DNA of 64,000 nt from Bryobacteraceae bacterium. Its GTDB lineage: Bacteria; Acidobacteriota; Terriglobia; Bryobacterales; Bryobacteraceae. The first letter of the stretch is position 1; the number at the start of each line of letters is the position of its first letter. Under the pieces are notes generated by a model. The model was not told where the DNA came from. It was given only the letters and a program-made list of their open reading frames with translations, and searched no databases. The position numbers were made by a program, and so were the translations under genes. Below, one piece after another: positions 44,170 through 52,880 of the stretch. The stretch is taken from NCBI GenBank assembly GCA_026002855.1, contig BPGD01000001.1:1391972-1455971 (forward strand). The letters run 5' to 3'.

Positions 44170-46548
44170 ATGAGCATCAACCGGCGCGAGTTTTTGGCCT
44201 CGCTGTCCACAGCGGGCGCGGCCGAGCCGGGCCGGTTCCCCCCGTCGGGGCTGCGCCTGTGGTTTCGCCAGCCTGCCCGGCACTTCACCGAATCGATTCC
44301 GCTTGGCAATGGGCGGCTGGGCGCGATGGTGTTCGGTGGCGCGCCCGTCGAGCGCATCGTGCTCAACGAGAGCTCGATGTGGTCCGGCTCGGTGGAAGAC
44401 GCCGACCGGGAGGGCGCGGCTGAAGCGCTCGCCGAGATCCGCCGGCTGTTGCTGGAAGGGCGCAACGTGGAGGCGGAAGCGCTGGTGAACCAGCACTTCG
44501 TCTGCAAAGGAAAAGGCAGCGGGCACGCCCGCGGCAAGGACCTGCCCTACGGCTGTTACCAGACGTTGGGCGACCTGCGTCTGGAATTCGACCACGCCTC
44601 AGAGGTCTCGGCCTACCAACGGGAACTCGACCTGGAGACCGCCGTGGCGCGAGTCGCCTATGAAACAGGTGACGTACGCTTCGAGCGCGAGCTGTTTGTG
44701 AGCGCGCCGGCGCAGGCGATCCTGGTGCGGCTGGCCTGTTCGCGGCCGGGCGGGCTCAGCTTTCGCGCGTCGCTCGGCCGTGCCGAGCGGGCGCGGGTCC
44801 ACGCGGACGGGAACGGTGCGCTGACGCTGTCCGGCGCGCTGGCCGATGGGAGGGGCGGCGATGGCGTCCGGTTCGCCGCACGGCTGGAAATCGACGCAAA
44901 AGACGGACGAATTTCCGCGGAAAAAGACGGAATTCGTGTGGAAAATGCCAGCGAGGCGGTGCTCCGCCTGACGGCGGCTACCGATTACGCGCGCTTTGCG
45001 CAGCGGTCGCCCTTCGACCCCGCCGCCACATGCCGCGAGCACCAGCGCTTGGCCCGCCGTCCGTGGCGCGAGCTGTTGCGGGAGCACACGGAGGACTACC
45101 AGCGCTGGTTCGGGCGGTTTGCCATCGAGCTTGGCCCCGGGCGCGAGCACTTGCCCCTGCCGGAGCGGCTCCGCGCCGCCCGGGAGGAGGGCGGCGATCC
45201 TGCCCTGGCGGCGCTCTATTGCCAGTACGGACGCTACCTGTTGATTTCCAGCTCGCGGCCCGGCGGACTGCCGGCCAACCTTCAGGGCATCTGGGCCGAA
45301 GAGCTCCAGACGCCGTGGAACGGCGACTGGCACCTCAACATCAACGTCCAGATGAACTACTGGCCGGCCGAGCCCACCGGACTGGGCGAACTGCATGAGC
45401 CGCTGTTCGCACTCACCGAGAGCCTGGTGAAGCCGGGAACCAGGACGGCGCGCGTGTATTACAACGCGCGCGGCTGGGTGGCGCACGTCATCACCAATGC
45501 GTGGGGCTTCACCGCTCCGGGCGAACAGGCGAGCTGGGGCGCGACGACGAGCGGGTCGGGGTGGCTGTGCCAGCACCTCTGGGAGCATTTTCTATACACG
45601 CGCGACCGCGCCTTCCTCGAGCGGTACTATCCGGTGCTGCGCGAAGCGGCGCGCTTTTACGCAGACATCCTGATCGAGGAACCAAAGCACGGATGGCTGG
45701 TGACGGCGCCGGCCAACTCGCCGGAAAATTCCTTCCTGATGCCGGACGGGCGCCGCGCCTCTGTATGCATGGGGCCTACGTTTGACATGCAACTGCTGCG
45801 CTACCTGTTCGGCGCGGTGATCGACGCCTCCCGGCTGCTCGGCCGCGACGAGGAGTTCCGCCGCGAGCTGGAACAGAAGCGCGCGCGGCTGGCCCCCAGC
45901 CGTGTCGGCAGCGACGGCCGGCTGATGGAGTGGCTGGAGGAATACCGTGAGGCGGAGCCGCAACACCGCCACGTGTCCCACCTCTGGGGACTGCATCCGG
46001 GCTCGGAGATCACGCCCGAGGAGACGCCCGAACTGGCGGCCGCGGCGCGCAAGTCTCTGGAAGCGCGCGGGGACGGAGGCACCGGATGGTCGCTCGCCTG
46101 GAAAGTGAATTTCTGGGCGCGGCTGGGCAATGGCGACCGCGCATTGCGTTTGCTGAGGAACCTGCTGCGGCCTGTTTCCGCCTCCGAAACGGGCATCCGG
46201 ATGTCCGGCGGCGGCACCTACGACAACCTCTTCTGCGGGCACCCGCCCTTCCAGATCGACGGCAACTTCGGCGGCGCGGCGGGTATTGTCGAGATGCTGG
46301 TGCAGAGCCATAACGAGGTCATCCGGCTGCTGCCCGCGCTGCCGGCTGAATGGAGGCAGGGCCGGGTCCGCGGCGTGCGGGTCCGCGGCGGGTTTGAAGT
46401 GGACGTGGCGTGGCGGGACGGACGTCTTTCTGAAGCGCGCATCCATAGCATGCACGGGGGCACGCTACGCCTGCGTTATCAGGGGAAAACTCTTGAGAAG
46501 ATGACGCGCGCGGGGCAGACAGTAATGGTTCAGGCGTCCGACTTTTGA
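44170..46548 (+). CDS. GH95-family alpha-L-fucosidase, TAT-exported
   Basis: 792 residues. A twin-arginine-like signal is at the N-terminus (INRREFLASLSTAGAA). The N-terminal beta domain holds ESIPLGNGRLGAMVFGG and LNESSMWSG. The (alpha/alpha)6 catalytic barrel has GGLPANLQGIWAEEL, TPWNGDWHLNINVQMNYWP, NAWGFTAPGEQASWG and HVSHLWGLHPGSEITPE. A C-terminal beta domain ends the chain with GGTLRLRYQGKTL. GH95 enzymes remove terminal alpha-1,2-linked fucose (some members act on galactose). Length is normal for the family. It follows the GT2 gene by three bases. A second fucosidase family (GH29) is 4.5 kb away. Confidence 0.93.
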   Translation: MSINRREFLASLSTAGAAEPGRFPPSGLRLWFRQPARHFTESIPLGNGRLGAMVFGGAPVERIVLNESSMWSGSVEDADREGAAEALAEIRRLLLEGRNVEAEALVNQHFVCKGKGSGHARGKDLPYGCYQTLGDLRLEFDHASEVSAYQRELDLETAVARVAYETGDVRFERELFVSAPAQAILVRLACSRPGGLSFRASLGRAERARVHADGNGALTLSGALADGRGGDGVRFAARLEIDAKDGRISAEKDGIRVENASEAVLRLTAATDYARFAQRSPFDPAATCREHQRLARRPWRELLREHTEDYQRWFGRFAIELGPGREHLPLPERLRAAREEGGDPALAALYCQYGRYLLISSSRPGGLPANLQGIWAEELQTPWNGDWHLNINVQMNYWPAEPTGLGELHEPLFALTESLVKPGTRTARVYYNARGWVAHVITNAWGFTAPGEQASWGATTSGSGWLCQHLWEHFLYTRDRAFLERYYPVLREAARFYADILIEEPKHGWLVTAPANSPENSFLMPDGRRASVCMGPTFDMQLLRYLFGAVIDASRLLGRDEEFRRELEQKRARLAPSRVGSDGRLMEWLEEYREAEPQHRHVSHLWGLHPGSEITPEETPELAAAARKSLEARGDGGTGWSLAWKVNFWARLGNGDRALRLLRNLLRPVSASETGIRMSGGGTYDNLFCGHPPFQIDGNFGGAAGIVEMLVQSHNEVIRLLPALPAEWRQGRVRGVRVRGGFEVDVAWRDGRLSEARIHSMHGGTLRLRYQGKTLEKMTRAGQTVMVQASDF

Positions 46549-46677
46549 CCCAGGGCAATGAGCCCGCACGGGCGATGCGGTTCGTGCACCGCACGCCCCA
46601 TCCCTGCGCCGGACCCGGGCAGGCGGGCCCCCTGGAAACGCGCCGACCCGCGAGGACGCAGAGGCCCCGAGCCGGGC
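46549..46677. other. Intergenic region between convergent genes
   Basis: 129 bases between GH95 and the small coiled-coil gene. It has a few weak hairpins (GCCCG-CA-CGGGC; GCGGT-loop-ACCGC) without T tracts. No gene is supported. Confidence 0.5.
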
Positions 46678-47193
46678 TCACGCGGTCCTGGCCGAGTCCC
46701 GCGAGCGGAGAAGGCGCACGCCCCGCGAGGCGCCATCCCCGTTGGCAGCGCCCGCGGCAGCCAGGGATCGGGCATTGAACACGGACGCCTGCTCGGCCAG
46801 GGACTTGACGTCCGTGCCCTCTTCCACCACCATCTCGTGTTCAATCCAGTTCGAGAGAGGAATATTGCGGAAGTAGAGGCGCTCCTGCATCACCAGCGAT
46901 TTGCGGTTGACAAACATCGACCTGTTTTCCCGCATGAAGTGCCGCTCCTCGACACGGAAGTCCGCCAGAAGCTGGTCGAAGGCCTGCCGCGCGGCCACCT
47001 CTTCGGCCGCCCGCACCTTCTCTTCCATCAGCTTCTCCTGGTTGCGGATGACCGCCTGAGCCTCGGCGAGGCTCTCCCGCTCCTTCGCCACGGCGACTTC
47101 GAGCCGCGCCTGCATGATGTAGTAGCTGAGCAGGGCGCTGCCGGCAGCGATGAAGAGCGGCAGCAGGATCCAGACGAGCGCCGTCAGTTCCAT
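46678..47193 (-). CDS. Single-helix membrane protein with coiled coil, unknown function
   Basis: 171 residues from ATG 47193, chosen because GAGG lies six bases upstream of it; ATG 47205 is an alternative. One membrane helix (about 4-27, LVWILLPLFIAAGSALLSYYI) is followed by a highly charged coiled coil (about 28-75: LEVAVAKERESLAEAQAVIR, KLMEEKVRAAEEVA). The C-terminal part is of unknown fold, with RVEERHFMRENRSMF and EHEMVVEEGTDVK. I do not recognise a family. It lies last in a minus-strand run after RR and GT2, 78 bases after GT2. A membrane-tethered scaffold is a guess. Confidence 0.62.
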   Translation of the reverse strand: MELTALVWILLPLFIAAGSALLSYYIMQARLEVAVAKERESLAEAQAVIRNQEKLMEEKVRAAEEVAARQAFDQLLADFRVEERHFMRENRSMFVNRKSLVMQERLYFRNIPLSNWIEHEMVVEEGTDVKSLAEQASVFNARSLAAAGAANGDGASRGVRLLRSRDSARTA

Positions 47194-47271
47194 ATCCTGC
47201 CTCATCCATCGGCGGCGGAAAACAGGAACTTTAGGCCAGGTAACACCCGAGCGACGGGTCAGTCGACTCCC

Positions 47272-48150
47272 TTATTGGGTTGGATCGAGCCGCCGCCCCT
47301 GAAGGATAAACCAGGCGAGCCCCAGATCGAAGGCGCCAAGCGCGGCCAGCAGACAGCGGAGGCGGAAGCCGAGCGCCGCGAAAAACCCGTGGTAGCGGCC
47401 GATATAGCCGGCCGCGCCCGCCACCGCGTCGGCGACCAGCTCGCGGCGCTCCGCCACGGGGGGCAGTTCGGGGTGAAGCATGGCGCGCGCCTCGCGGATC
47501 CAGAGCAGTTTTTTGCCGGCGAGACGCATCTGATGGTAAACGTCAAGCATCGCCCAGAACTCGGAGAAGCGCTTCTCGTTCAGGTAATTCATGCCGCCGA
47601 GGAAGGTCCTGCGGACCATCACGGCCCAGTCCTCGGCAGCCTCGATGGCCTCGCCGCCGGCCTCGACGCGCGGCAGCGGTTCGAGCTTCAGGCTCGAGCG
47701 GCGGAGCTCGTCGGCCGAGGGCAGCCGGAAGGTAATGGCGACGGGAGCGCCATCGGGTGTTTCCAGCGAGGGCACGGCGGCGGCGGCGTCCGGGCGCTGT
47801 TCGAGGGTTTCGGCAAGGCGCAGAATCGTCTCCGGCCGCACCTCGACGCGGGGGTCGAGAAAAAGGACCAGCTCACCCCGGGCCGTGCGCGTGCCGATGT
47901 TGCGCGCGCGCGTGCGGCCGAAGTACATCGGCATGCGGATCACCTGCACCCACGGCCGGTCGGCGTCCACCTCGGCCGAGCCGTCGCGGCTGCCGGCGTC
48001 AACCACCAGCGTCTCGATGCGCTCAGCGCCCTGGCTGCGGCCGATGGCGTCGAGGCACCGCTCGAGCGCCGTTCGGCAGTTGTGAGAAACGATGACGACG
48101 GAGACCAGCGGAGGCAGCGCCTCCGGCGGAGAGACCTCAGAATGCACCAT
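47272..48150 (-). CDS. GT2-family glycosyltransferase
   Basis: 292 residues. The N-terminal GT-A domain starts LVSVVIVSHNCRTALERCLDAI, has TLVVDAGSRDGSAEV, and a DxD-like motif FLDPRVEVRPET. The C-terminal part has KRFSEFWAMLDVYHQMRLAGK and a helical region (about 240-285) that may be one or two membrane segments. Such enzymes extend rhamnan-like or other envelope polysaccharides, but the acceptor is not clear. It follows the response regulator gene by 33 bases on the same strand. Confidence 0.85.
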   Translation of the reverse strand: MVHSEVSPPEALPPLVSVVIVSHNCRTALERCLDAIGRSQGAERIETLVVDAGSRDGSAEVDADRPWVQVIRMPMYFGRTRARNIGTRTARGELVLFLDPRVEVRPETILRLAETLEQRPDAAAAVPSLETPDGAPVAITFRLPSADELRRSSLKLEPLPRVEAGGEAIEAAEDWAVMVRRTFLGGMNYLNEKRFSEFWAMLDVYHQMRLAGKKLLWIREARAMLHPELPPVAERRELVADAVAGAAGYIGRYHGFFAALGFRLRCLLAALGAFDLGLAWFILQGRRLDPTQ

Positions 48151-48183
48151 TGGGCATCATAGCCGAAGCCGGCCGCGCGCGCT

Positions 48184-48825
48184 TCAGTCGATCAGACCCT
48201 TGCGGATGGCAAAGCGCACCAGCTCGCCGACCGAGTGGAGGTTCAGCTTTTCCATGATGCGGCCGCGGTGCGCGTCCACCGTGTAGACGCTGAGGTTGAG
48301 GAGCGCGGCGATTTCCTTGTTGGTCTTGCCCTCGGCGATCAGTTGCAGGACCTCGCGCTCACGGGCGGTGAGCAGGTCGAGCGGGTCGCTGACATGCTGG
48401 CGGTAGTCCGACAGCACGCTGTCGGCGACCGCCGGGGCAATGTAGCCATCGCCGCGGGCAACGGCGCGCACGGCGGCGACCAGGTCGGCGTCGAAGGCGT
48501 CCTTGAGCAGATATCCGCGGGCTCCGGCCCGCAGAATCTCCCGCACGTAGACGTTGTCGCGGTGCATGGAAAGCGCAAGCACCTTGGTGCGAGGGGAAGA
48601 TTCCACAATCCGGCGCGTGGCTTCGATGCCGTTCAGGCCCGGCATGGCGACATCCATCACGACAATATCGGGCCGGAGCTGCTCGGCCAACGCGATGGCC
48701 TCGCGGCCGTCTGAGGCCTCGCCGACGATTTCGAAGTCCGCCTGCGCTTCCAGAATCCGCCGGAATCCCTGGCGCACCATCGAATGGTCATCGGCGAGAA
48801 GGATCCGAATGGTGTTGCGGCTCAT
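48184..48825 (-). CDS. NarL/FixJ-family response regulator
   Basis: 213 residues from ATG 48825, which overlaps the kinase stop (ATGA). The receiver domain (about 5-120) has Asp11 and Asp12 in ILLADDHSMVRQG and phospho-acceptor Asp58 in DIVVMDVAMPGLNG, then LALSMHRD and LLKDA. The C-terminal LuxR-type HTH reads LTAREREVLQLIAEGKTNKE, then LSVYTVDAHRGRIMEKL. It is the partner of the HK encoded just upstream. Target genes are not known; GH29, the toastrack lipoprotein and GT2 are adjacent candidates. Confidence 0.93.
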   Translation of the reverse strand: MSRNTIRILLADDHSMVRQGFRRILEAQADFEIVGEASDGREAIALAEQLRPDIVVMDVAMPGLNGIEATRRIVESSPRTKVLALSMHRDNVYVREILRAGARGYLLKDAFDADLVAAVRAVARGDGYIAPAVADSVLSDYRQHVSDPLDLLTAREREVLQLIAEGKTNKEIAALLNLSVYTVDAHRGRIMEKLNLHSVGELVRFAIRKGLID

Positions 48826-50198
48826 GAAGCAATGCGTGCAGTTTCGGCATCCCGGCCCGCGAACGGCACCAGCGCTTCCACGGCAAGCCCCTTGCCGGGC
48901 GCCGTCTCGACTTTCAACTCGCCTCCGGCGCTGCGGGCCCGGGCCCGCATGCCCACCATGCCCAACCCCTGCGATGTCGCAGCCTCCGGAGTCAATCCTT
49001 TCCCATTGTCGGCGATCCGGAGGCGGACGTGAGAGCCGTCGCGCTCGAGCGTCAGGGACACGCGGGTGGCGCCGGAATGGCGGGCCACGTTCGTGAGCGC
49101 TTCCTGGGCGATGCGGAACAGATGGGTCTCCAGCTCTTCGGGGAGCCTCTCTTCCAGAGAGCAATGGAAGTCCACCTCGATGCGCGTCCGCTGCTGGAAC
49201 CGTTCGCACAGCCACCGCAGGCTGGCGGCGAGGCCGAAATCATCGAGAATCGTCGGCCGCAGCAGTTGCGAAACTTCGCGGACCGTGCCGACGGCCGAAT
49301 CCACCAGTTGCAGGCAGTCCTCAATCAGGCCGGAGCGCGACGCAGTCCCCGAGGCGAGCATAACAAGGTTCGCCTTCAGCGCCGTCAGGGTCTGTCCGAG
49401 CTCGTCGTGCAGTTCGTGGGAGAAACGCCGCGAGATGGTCTCCTGTTTTTCAAGGAGTTGCCAGGAGACACGGCTCAGCTCGCCGGCCTGCTCTTCCAGT
49501 TGCCGGGTGAGCCGGAGGGTCCAGCGTGTCGCGTAGGCGGCGGTGAGCACGGCAAGCAGGAAGCCGAGACCCACGAGCAGGGCCGCCTGCCGGGCGAACT
49601 CGTAAGAGAGCTCTTCAATCCTCTGCTTGAGCGCCACGCTGCGCTTCATTTCCACTTCGACGAGCTGATCCACGAGGGAAAGCACCGTCTGGTGCGCGTT
49701 CATCAACTGCCGCAGGGGGCGCCGTCGCTCGGCCTCTTCGCCGAGGATCGTGCGCGCTTCGGAAGAGAACCGCGTGGCCGCTTCATAGAGCTTCTCCCAG
49801 AGCGCCTGCTCGGGCTCGCCTTCCGCGTCCTCGACGATCCGTTCGATTTCCCGGTCCGAGTTCTCCAGTTGAGCAAGCAGTTGCGCCTCGTCGATGTCCT
49901 CGGGCTCGCGGGCGAAACCGGCGAAGACAGCGTTGATGGCGCGCTGGCCCCGCAGAACGGCCTCCAGCAGATTCTGGATCCGCACCTGTTCGCCCAGAAG
50001 CTGGGCCGAGGTGGCGCGGATTGAGGCCAGGTTCCGCACGGCCAGCAAGCCGGACGCCAGCAGGCACAGGATGACCAGCCCATAGCCGATGGCGAGCACT
50101 CGCCGGATGGAGCGCTGCGTCACGGGCTGCTGGACGATGGCGCGGGCAGGCAGGCGGGGCGGGAAGGGGTCCATGGGGTTGCCGTGTCCTGATTCCAT
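48822..50198 (-). CDS. Sensor histidine kinase (HisKA_3 type)
   Basis: 458 residues from ATG 50198; GTG 50231 and ATG 50174 are alternatives. An N-terminal helix (about 33-55, VLAIGYGLVILCLLASGLLAV) and a second helix near residue 210 (QAALLVGLGFLLAVLTAAYAT) border a periplasmic helical domain of about 150 residues. The dimerisation domain has the phospho-acceptor His in RRFSHELHDELGQTL. A HATPase domain follows, with EALTNVARHSGA, RIADNGKGL and GLGMVGMRARARSAGG. It senses an envelope or extracellular signal and phosphorylates the coupled regulator. A lipoprotein with a toastrack domain lies 71 bases upstream on the same strand. Confidence 0.92.
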   Translation of the reverse strand: MESGHGNPMDPFPPRLPARAIVQQPVTQRSIRRVLAIGYGLVILCLLASGLLAVRNLASIRATSAQLLGEQVRIQNLLEAVLRGQRAINAVFAGFAREPEDIDEAQLLAQLENSDREIERIVEDAEGEPEQALWEKLYEAATRFSSEARTILGEEAERRRPLRQLMNAHQTVLSLVDQLVEVEMKRSVALKQRIEELSYEFARQAALLVGLGFLLAVLTAAYATRWTLRLTRQLEEQAGELSRVSWQLLEKQETISRRFSHELHDELGQTLTALKANLVMLASGTASRSGLIEDCLQLVDSAVGTVREVSQLLRPTILDDFGLAASLRWLCERFQQRTRIEVDFHCSLEERLPEELETHLFRIAQEALTNVARHSGATRVSLTLERDGSHVRLRIADNGKGLTPEAATSQGLGMVGMRARARSAGGELKVETAPGKGLAVEALVPFAGRDAETARIAS

Positions 50199-50269
50199 TG
50201 GAACGCCGAACACCCCCGCCGACGCAATCACCCCGATCGGCTAGGAACGGATGCGAACCCGGGGCATCC

Positions 50270-50998
50270 CTACCCGGCGCGAATCTCGATCTGACCGATA
50301 CCGCCGGTGACCTCCAGCCGCAGCCGTGCTCCGCTCCTGGCGCGACCCTCGCTCACCCAACGCCCGTCTTCTTTGCGCATCCCGGTGACGTTGATCTCGC
50401 CAATTCCGCCGGAGGCGCGGGCTTCGACGCCCTCGGCGGGCACAAGGACGACGGCGCGGCCGATCCCGCCCTTGATCTTCGCGTCGACGTCATGCGTCCA
50501 CGCGCGGCGCAGGTCCACCGTTGCCTCTCCCACGCCGAGGTCGAGCTCGAGGCTTCGCACCGGAGCCTCGCGCAGATCCAGACGGTTCTCTCCGGCCCCG
50601 CAGCGGATGACCAGATCCAGCGGAAGGTCGCCGCCCAGACGGATGTCCCAACGGTTGACGATCCCGCCGATGGGCTGGCCGGCGCCCTGCGTGATCTGGA
50701 GCCGCCGGCGGAAACCGGTTTCCTCAAAGCGGACCTGCGGCTTCAGCGACGGCACGTTGTAGATGAACTCGGCCTCGAGAAACTCCTTTGCGCCGCCGGC
50801 CACATGCAGCTCGCCGGCACCGATGTGGATCTCGGCACTGATACGTTCGGCCCCGGCGGCACGGCTGCGCTCGATCACCACTTTTTCACGCTTCTCCTCT
50901 CTGGCGCCGGCGGTCTGGGGCGGCGGCGACACCACACATCCGCCCGGAACCAGCAGGAGGATCGCGGCGCCCATGGCATGACACCAGCTCGTTTTCAT
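50270..50998 (-). CDS. Lipoprotein with LiaF/DUF4097-like toastrack domain
   Basis: 242 residues from ATG 50998, chosen because AGGAAGGAGGG lies five to eight bases upstream. The N-terminal signal has a lipobox, LVPGGC, so the mature chain is probably lipid-anchored. The body is a regular series of short strands with repeating hydrophobic and Gly/Ala patterns (GAGELHVAGG, GVGEATVDLRR, GGIGRAVVLVPA, GGIGEINVTG, GGIGQIEIRAG), as in the beta-helical toastrack domains of LiaF and PspC-linked proteins. Those take part in envelope stress sensing. It lies between GH29 and the histidine kinase on the same strand. Confidence 0.8.
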   Translation of the reverse strand: MKTSWCHAMGAAILLLVPGGCVVSPPPQTAGAREEKREKVVIERSRAAGAERISAEIHIGAGELHVAGGAKEFLEAEFIYNVPSLKPQVRFEETGFRRRLQITQGAGQPIGGIVNRWDIRLGGDLPLDLVIRCGAGENRLDLREAPVRSLELDLGVGEATVDLRRAWTHDVDAKIKGGIGRAVVLVPAEGVEARASGGIGEINVTGMRKEDGRWVSEGRARSGARLRLEVTGGIGQIEIRAG

Positions 50999-51054
50999 GG
51001 CAGCCCTCCTTCCTGTGGAAACGGCTCGCGCACTGCCAGTGTTCCCGGAATCGA

Positions 51055-52794
51055 TCAAGGTATCGGGCGCAGAACCACACGCTCCAGGTTCATCGTGCCG
51101 CCTGCGGATGAGATGCGAACGCGCAGCTCGGTCCGTCCGGGCTTCAGTTCGATCTCGCCGAGGCGCCGCGACCGGAAGACCCAGTCGCCGCCGGTGGCTT
51201 CGGCCTTCCCCTCGATCCTCGCGCCGCCGGCCTCCACGGTAAAGCCGGCCCCGGCACGGCGCGCGGCGTAGCTGATTTCAACCGCGTAGCGTCCGCCGCG
51301 CGGGCTTTCCACCACCCAGTAGGGGACGTCGCGGTCGCGGGTCCACTGAGTGAGAAACACGTGGCCCAAGGCGTTTTCTTTCTTGGCGCGCTGCTCGAAC
51401 TCGGTGTCGATCTCACAGGACTCGACGCCAAGCGTGATGACGCCCTGCGCGTCGGGCCGGTTGGCGAAGGGCTCCGTCACCGGCTCTCCGTCCAGCTCGA
51501 GCGCGACGACGCTGGCGATCTCATCCGGGGCTTCGCCCGGGAGCTCCATCACGACGTCCGGCCCATCCCGCAGGGCCTTCAACGGGCGCTGCGGATCGGC
51601 CAGCAGCCGCGCCCGGTGGACCTGGTTTTTCAGCCCCGCCACGCGGAGCCTGCCATCCGCGGGCCATTGAAACACATGCAGGTACAAAGTGCGGCCTTTG
51701 GCAGTGGCGCGGCCGAAGAATGACATCCGCTCGAACGGGCTGGCCGTCGTCGCATAGATGGCCTCTCCATTGGTGTTCAACCACCGGCCGATGGCTCGAA
51801 GCCGCGACACGAACTCGTCCTGGATGGTGCCATCGGGTTTCGGGCCCACGTTGAGGAGCAGATTGCCGCCCTTGCTGACGACCTCGACCAGCATGCGGAT
51901 CAGGTCGCGCTCCGTCTTAAACACTGTCTCGTACTTGTTGTAGCCCCACGAATCCTGGTTGATGGTGACGCACGCCTCCCAGAGCACGGGCCTGCCATCC
52001 GGGCTCTTCAGTCCGGTGGCGGGGACGTACTGCTCAGGCGTGCCGAAGTCGGCCCGGTTGCCCGGGCGGCGCTCGTAAAGACGGTCATTGATGAGCGTAT
52101 TCGGCTGGAGCGAGCGGATGAAATCATGGATCTCGTCTTCACGCTTTGCGTTCGAAAGCGTGTGTTCCCATTCGCCATCGAACCAGAGGACGGCCACGTC
52201 GCCGTAACCGGTGAGCAGCTCGCGGAGCTGCTCCTTCATGAAGTCGATATAGCGGTTGTTGTCGCCGCCCTGATTGTAGGTCTCCGGGTATTCCCACGCG
52301 CGGCGGGGACGGTAGTCGGGATGATGCCAGTCCATAATGGAGTGGTAGAAGCCGAGCCGGATGCCGTGGCGCCGGGCCGCGGCAGCAAGGTCTTTGAGCG
52401 GATCGCCCGGGTAGGGCGTGATTTCCATGTCATAGTCGCTCACGCGGCTGCGATAGATGCTGAAACCATCATGGTGCTTCGAGGTGATGACGATGTAGCG
52501 CGCGCCGGCGTCTTTGGCCAATGAGATCCAGGCGTCGGCGTTGAAGCGGACCGGGTTGAAGCGCCGCGCGTAGCGGTCATATTCGGCCTGCGGGATCTGC
52601 GCCTGATGGCGGATCCATTCGTGGCGCCCGATCACCGAGTAGACGCCCCAGTGGATGAACATGCCGAACTTCGCCTCACGGAACCAGCGTGTGCGCTCTT
52701 CCGGAGGCAGCGGCGGCTGCGAGGGCTGTGCCACCGCGGGCACCGAGGACAGCAGACAGCAGGCGGCAGCCAGGCGGGCAATGCGGCGTTGCAT
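51055..52794 (-). CDS. GH29-family alpha-L-fucosidase
   Basis: 579 residues. The signal peptide is about 1-22 (ending SVPAVAQ). The catalytic TIM barrel (about 30-370) begins AKFGMFIHWGVYSVIG and has YIVITSKHHDGFSIY, LGFYHSIMDWHHPDY and the nucleophile Asp206 in VAVLWFDGEWE. The C-terminal domains are beta-rich. GH29 enzymes remove alpha-fucose by a retaining mechanism. Length is above average because of an extra C-terminal domain (about 470-579). It heads a minus-strand run with the toastrack lipoprotein and the two-component pair. With GH95 it gives the cell two ways to remove fucose. Confidence 0.93.
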   Translation of the reverse strand: MQRRIARLAAACCLLSSVPAVAQPSQPPLPPEERTRWFREAKFGMFIHWGVYSVIGRHEWIRHQAQIPQAEYDRYARRFNPVRFNADAWISLAKDAGARYIVITSKHHDGFSIYRSRVSDYDMEITPYPGDPLKDLAAAARRHGIRLGFYHSIMDWHHPDYRPRRAWEYPETYNQGGDNNRYIDFMKEQLRELLTGYGDVAVLWFDGEWEHTLSNAKREDEIHDFIRSLQPNTLINDRLYERRPGNRADFGTPEQYVPATGLKSPDGRPVLWEACVTINQDSWGYNKYETVFKTERDLIRMLVEVVSKGGNLLLNVGPKPDGTIQDEFVSRLRAIGRWLNTNGEAIYATTASPFERMSFFGRATAKGRTLYLHVFQWPADGRLRVAGLKNQVHRARLLADPQRPLKALRDGPDVVMELPGEAPDEIASVVALELDGEPVTEPFANRPDAQGVITLGVESCEIDTEFEQRAKKENALGHVFLTQWTRDRDVPYWVVESPRGGRYAVEISYAARRAGAGFTVEAGGARIEGKAEATGGDWVFRSRRLGEIELKPGRTELRVRISSAGGTMNLERVVLRPIP

Positions 52795-52880
52795 GGCTGT
52801 GGGGTATTTTATCGCTGCGGATGCGCCGGTACGGCCCGCAGGCGGCGCAATAGAATGTCAGGAGTGGAGCAGGAACCCAG

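Noticed and set aside
46562-46600. Small hairpins after GH95 as a terminator
   Set aside because: Stems of five pairs without T tract. Not distinguishable from background at this G+C.
46558-48162. 534-codon plus-strand open frame
   Set aside because: It lies opposite a coiled-coil protein and a GT2 with clear motifs. Low-complexity Arg/His-rich product.
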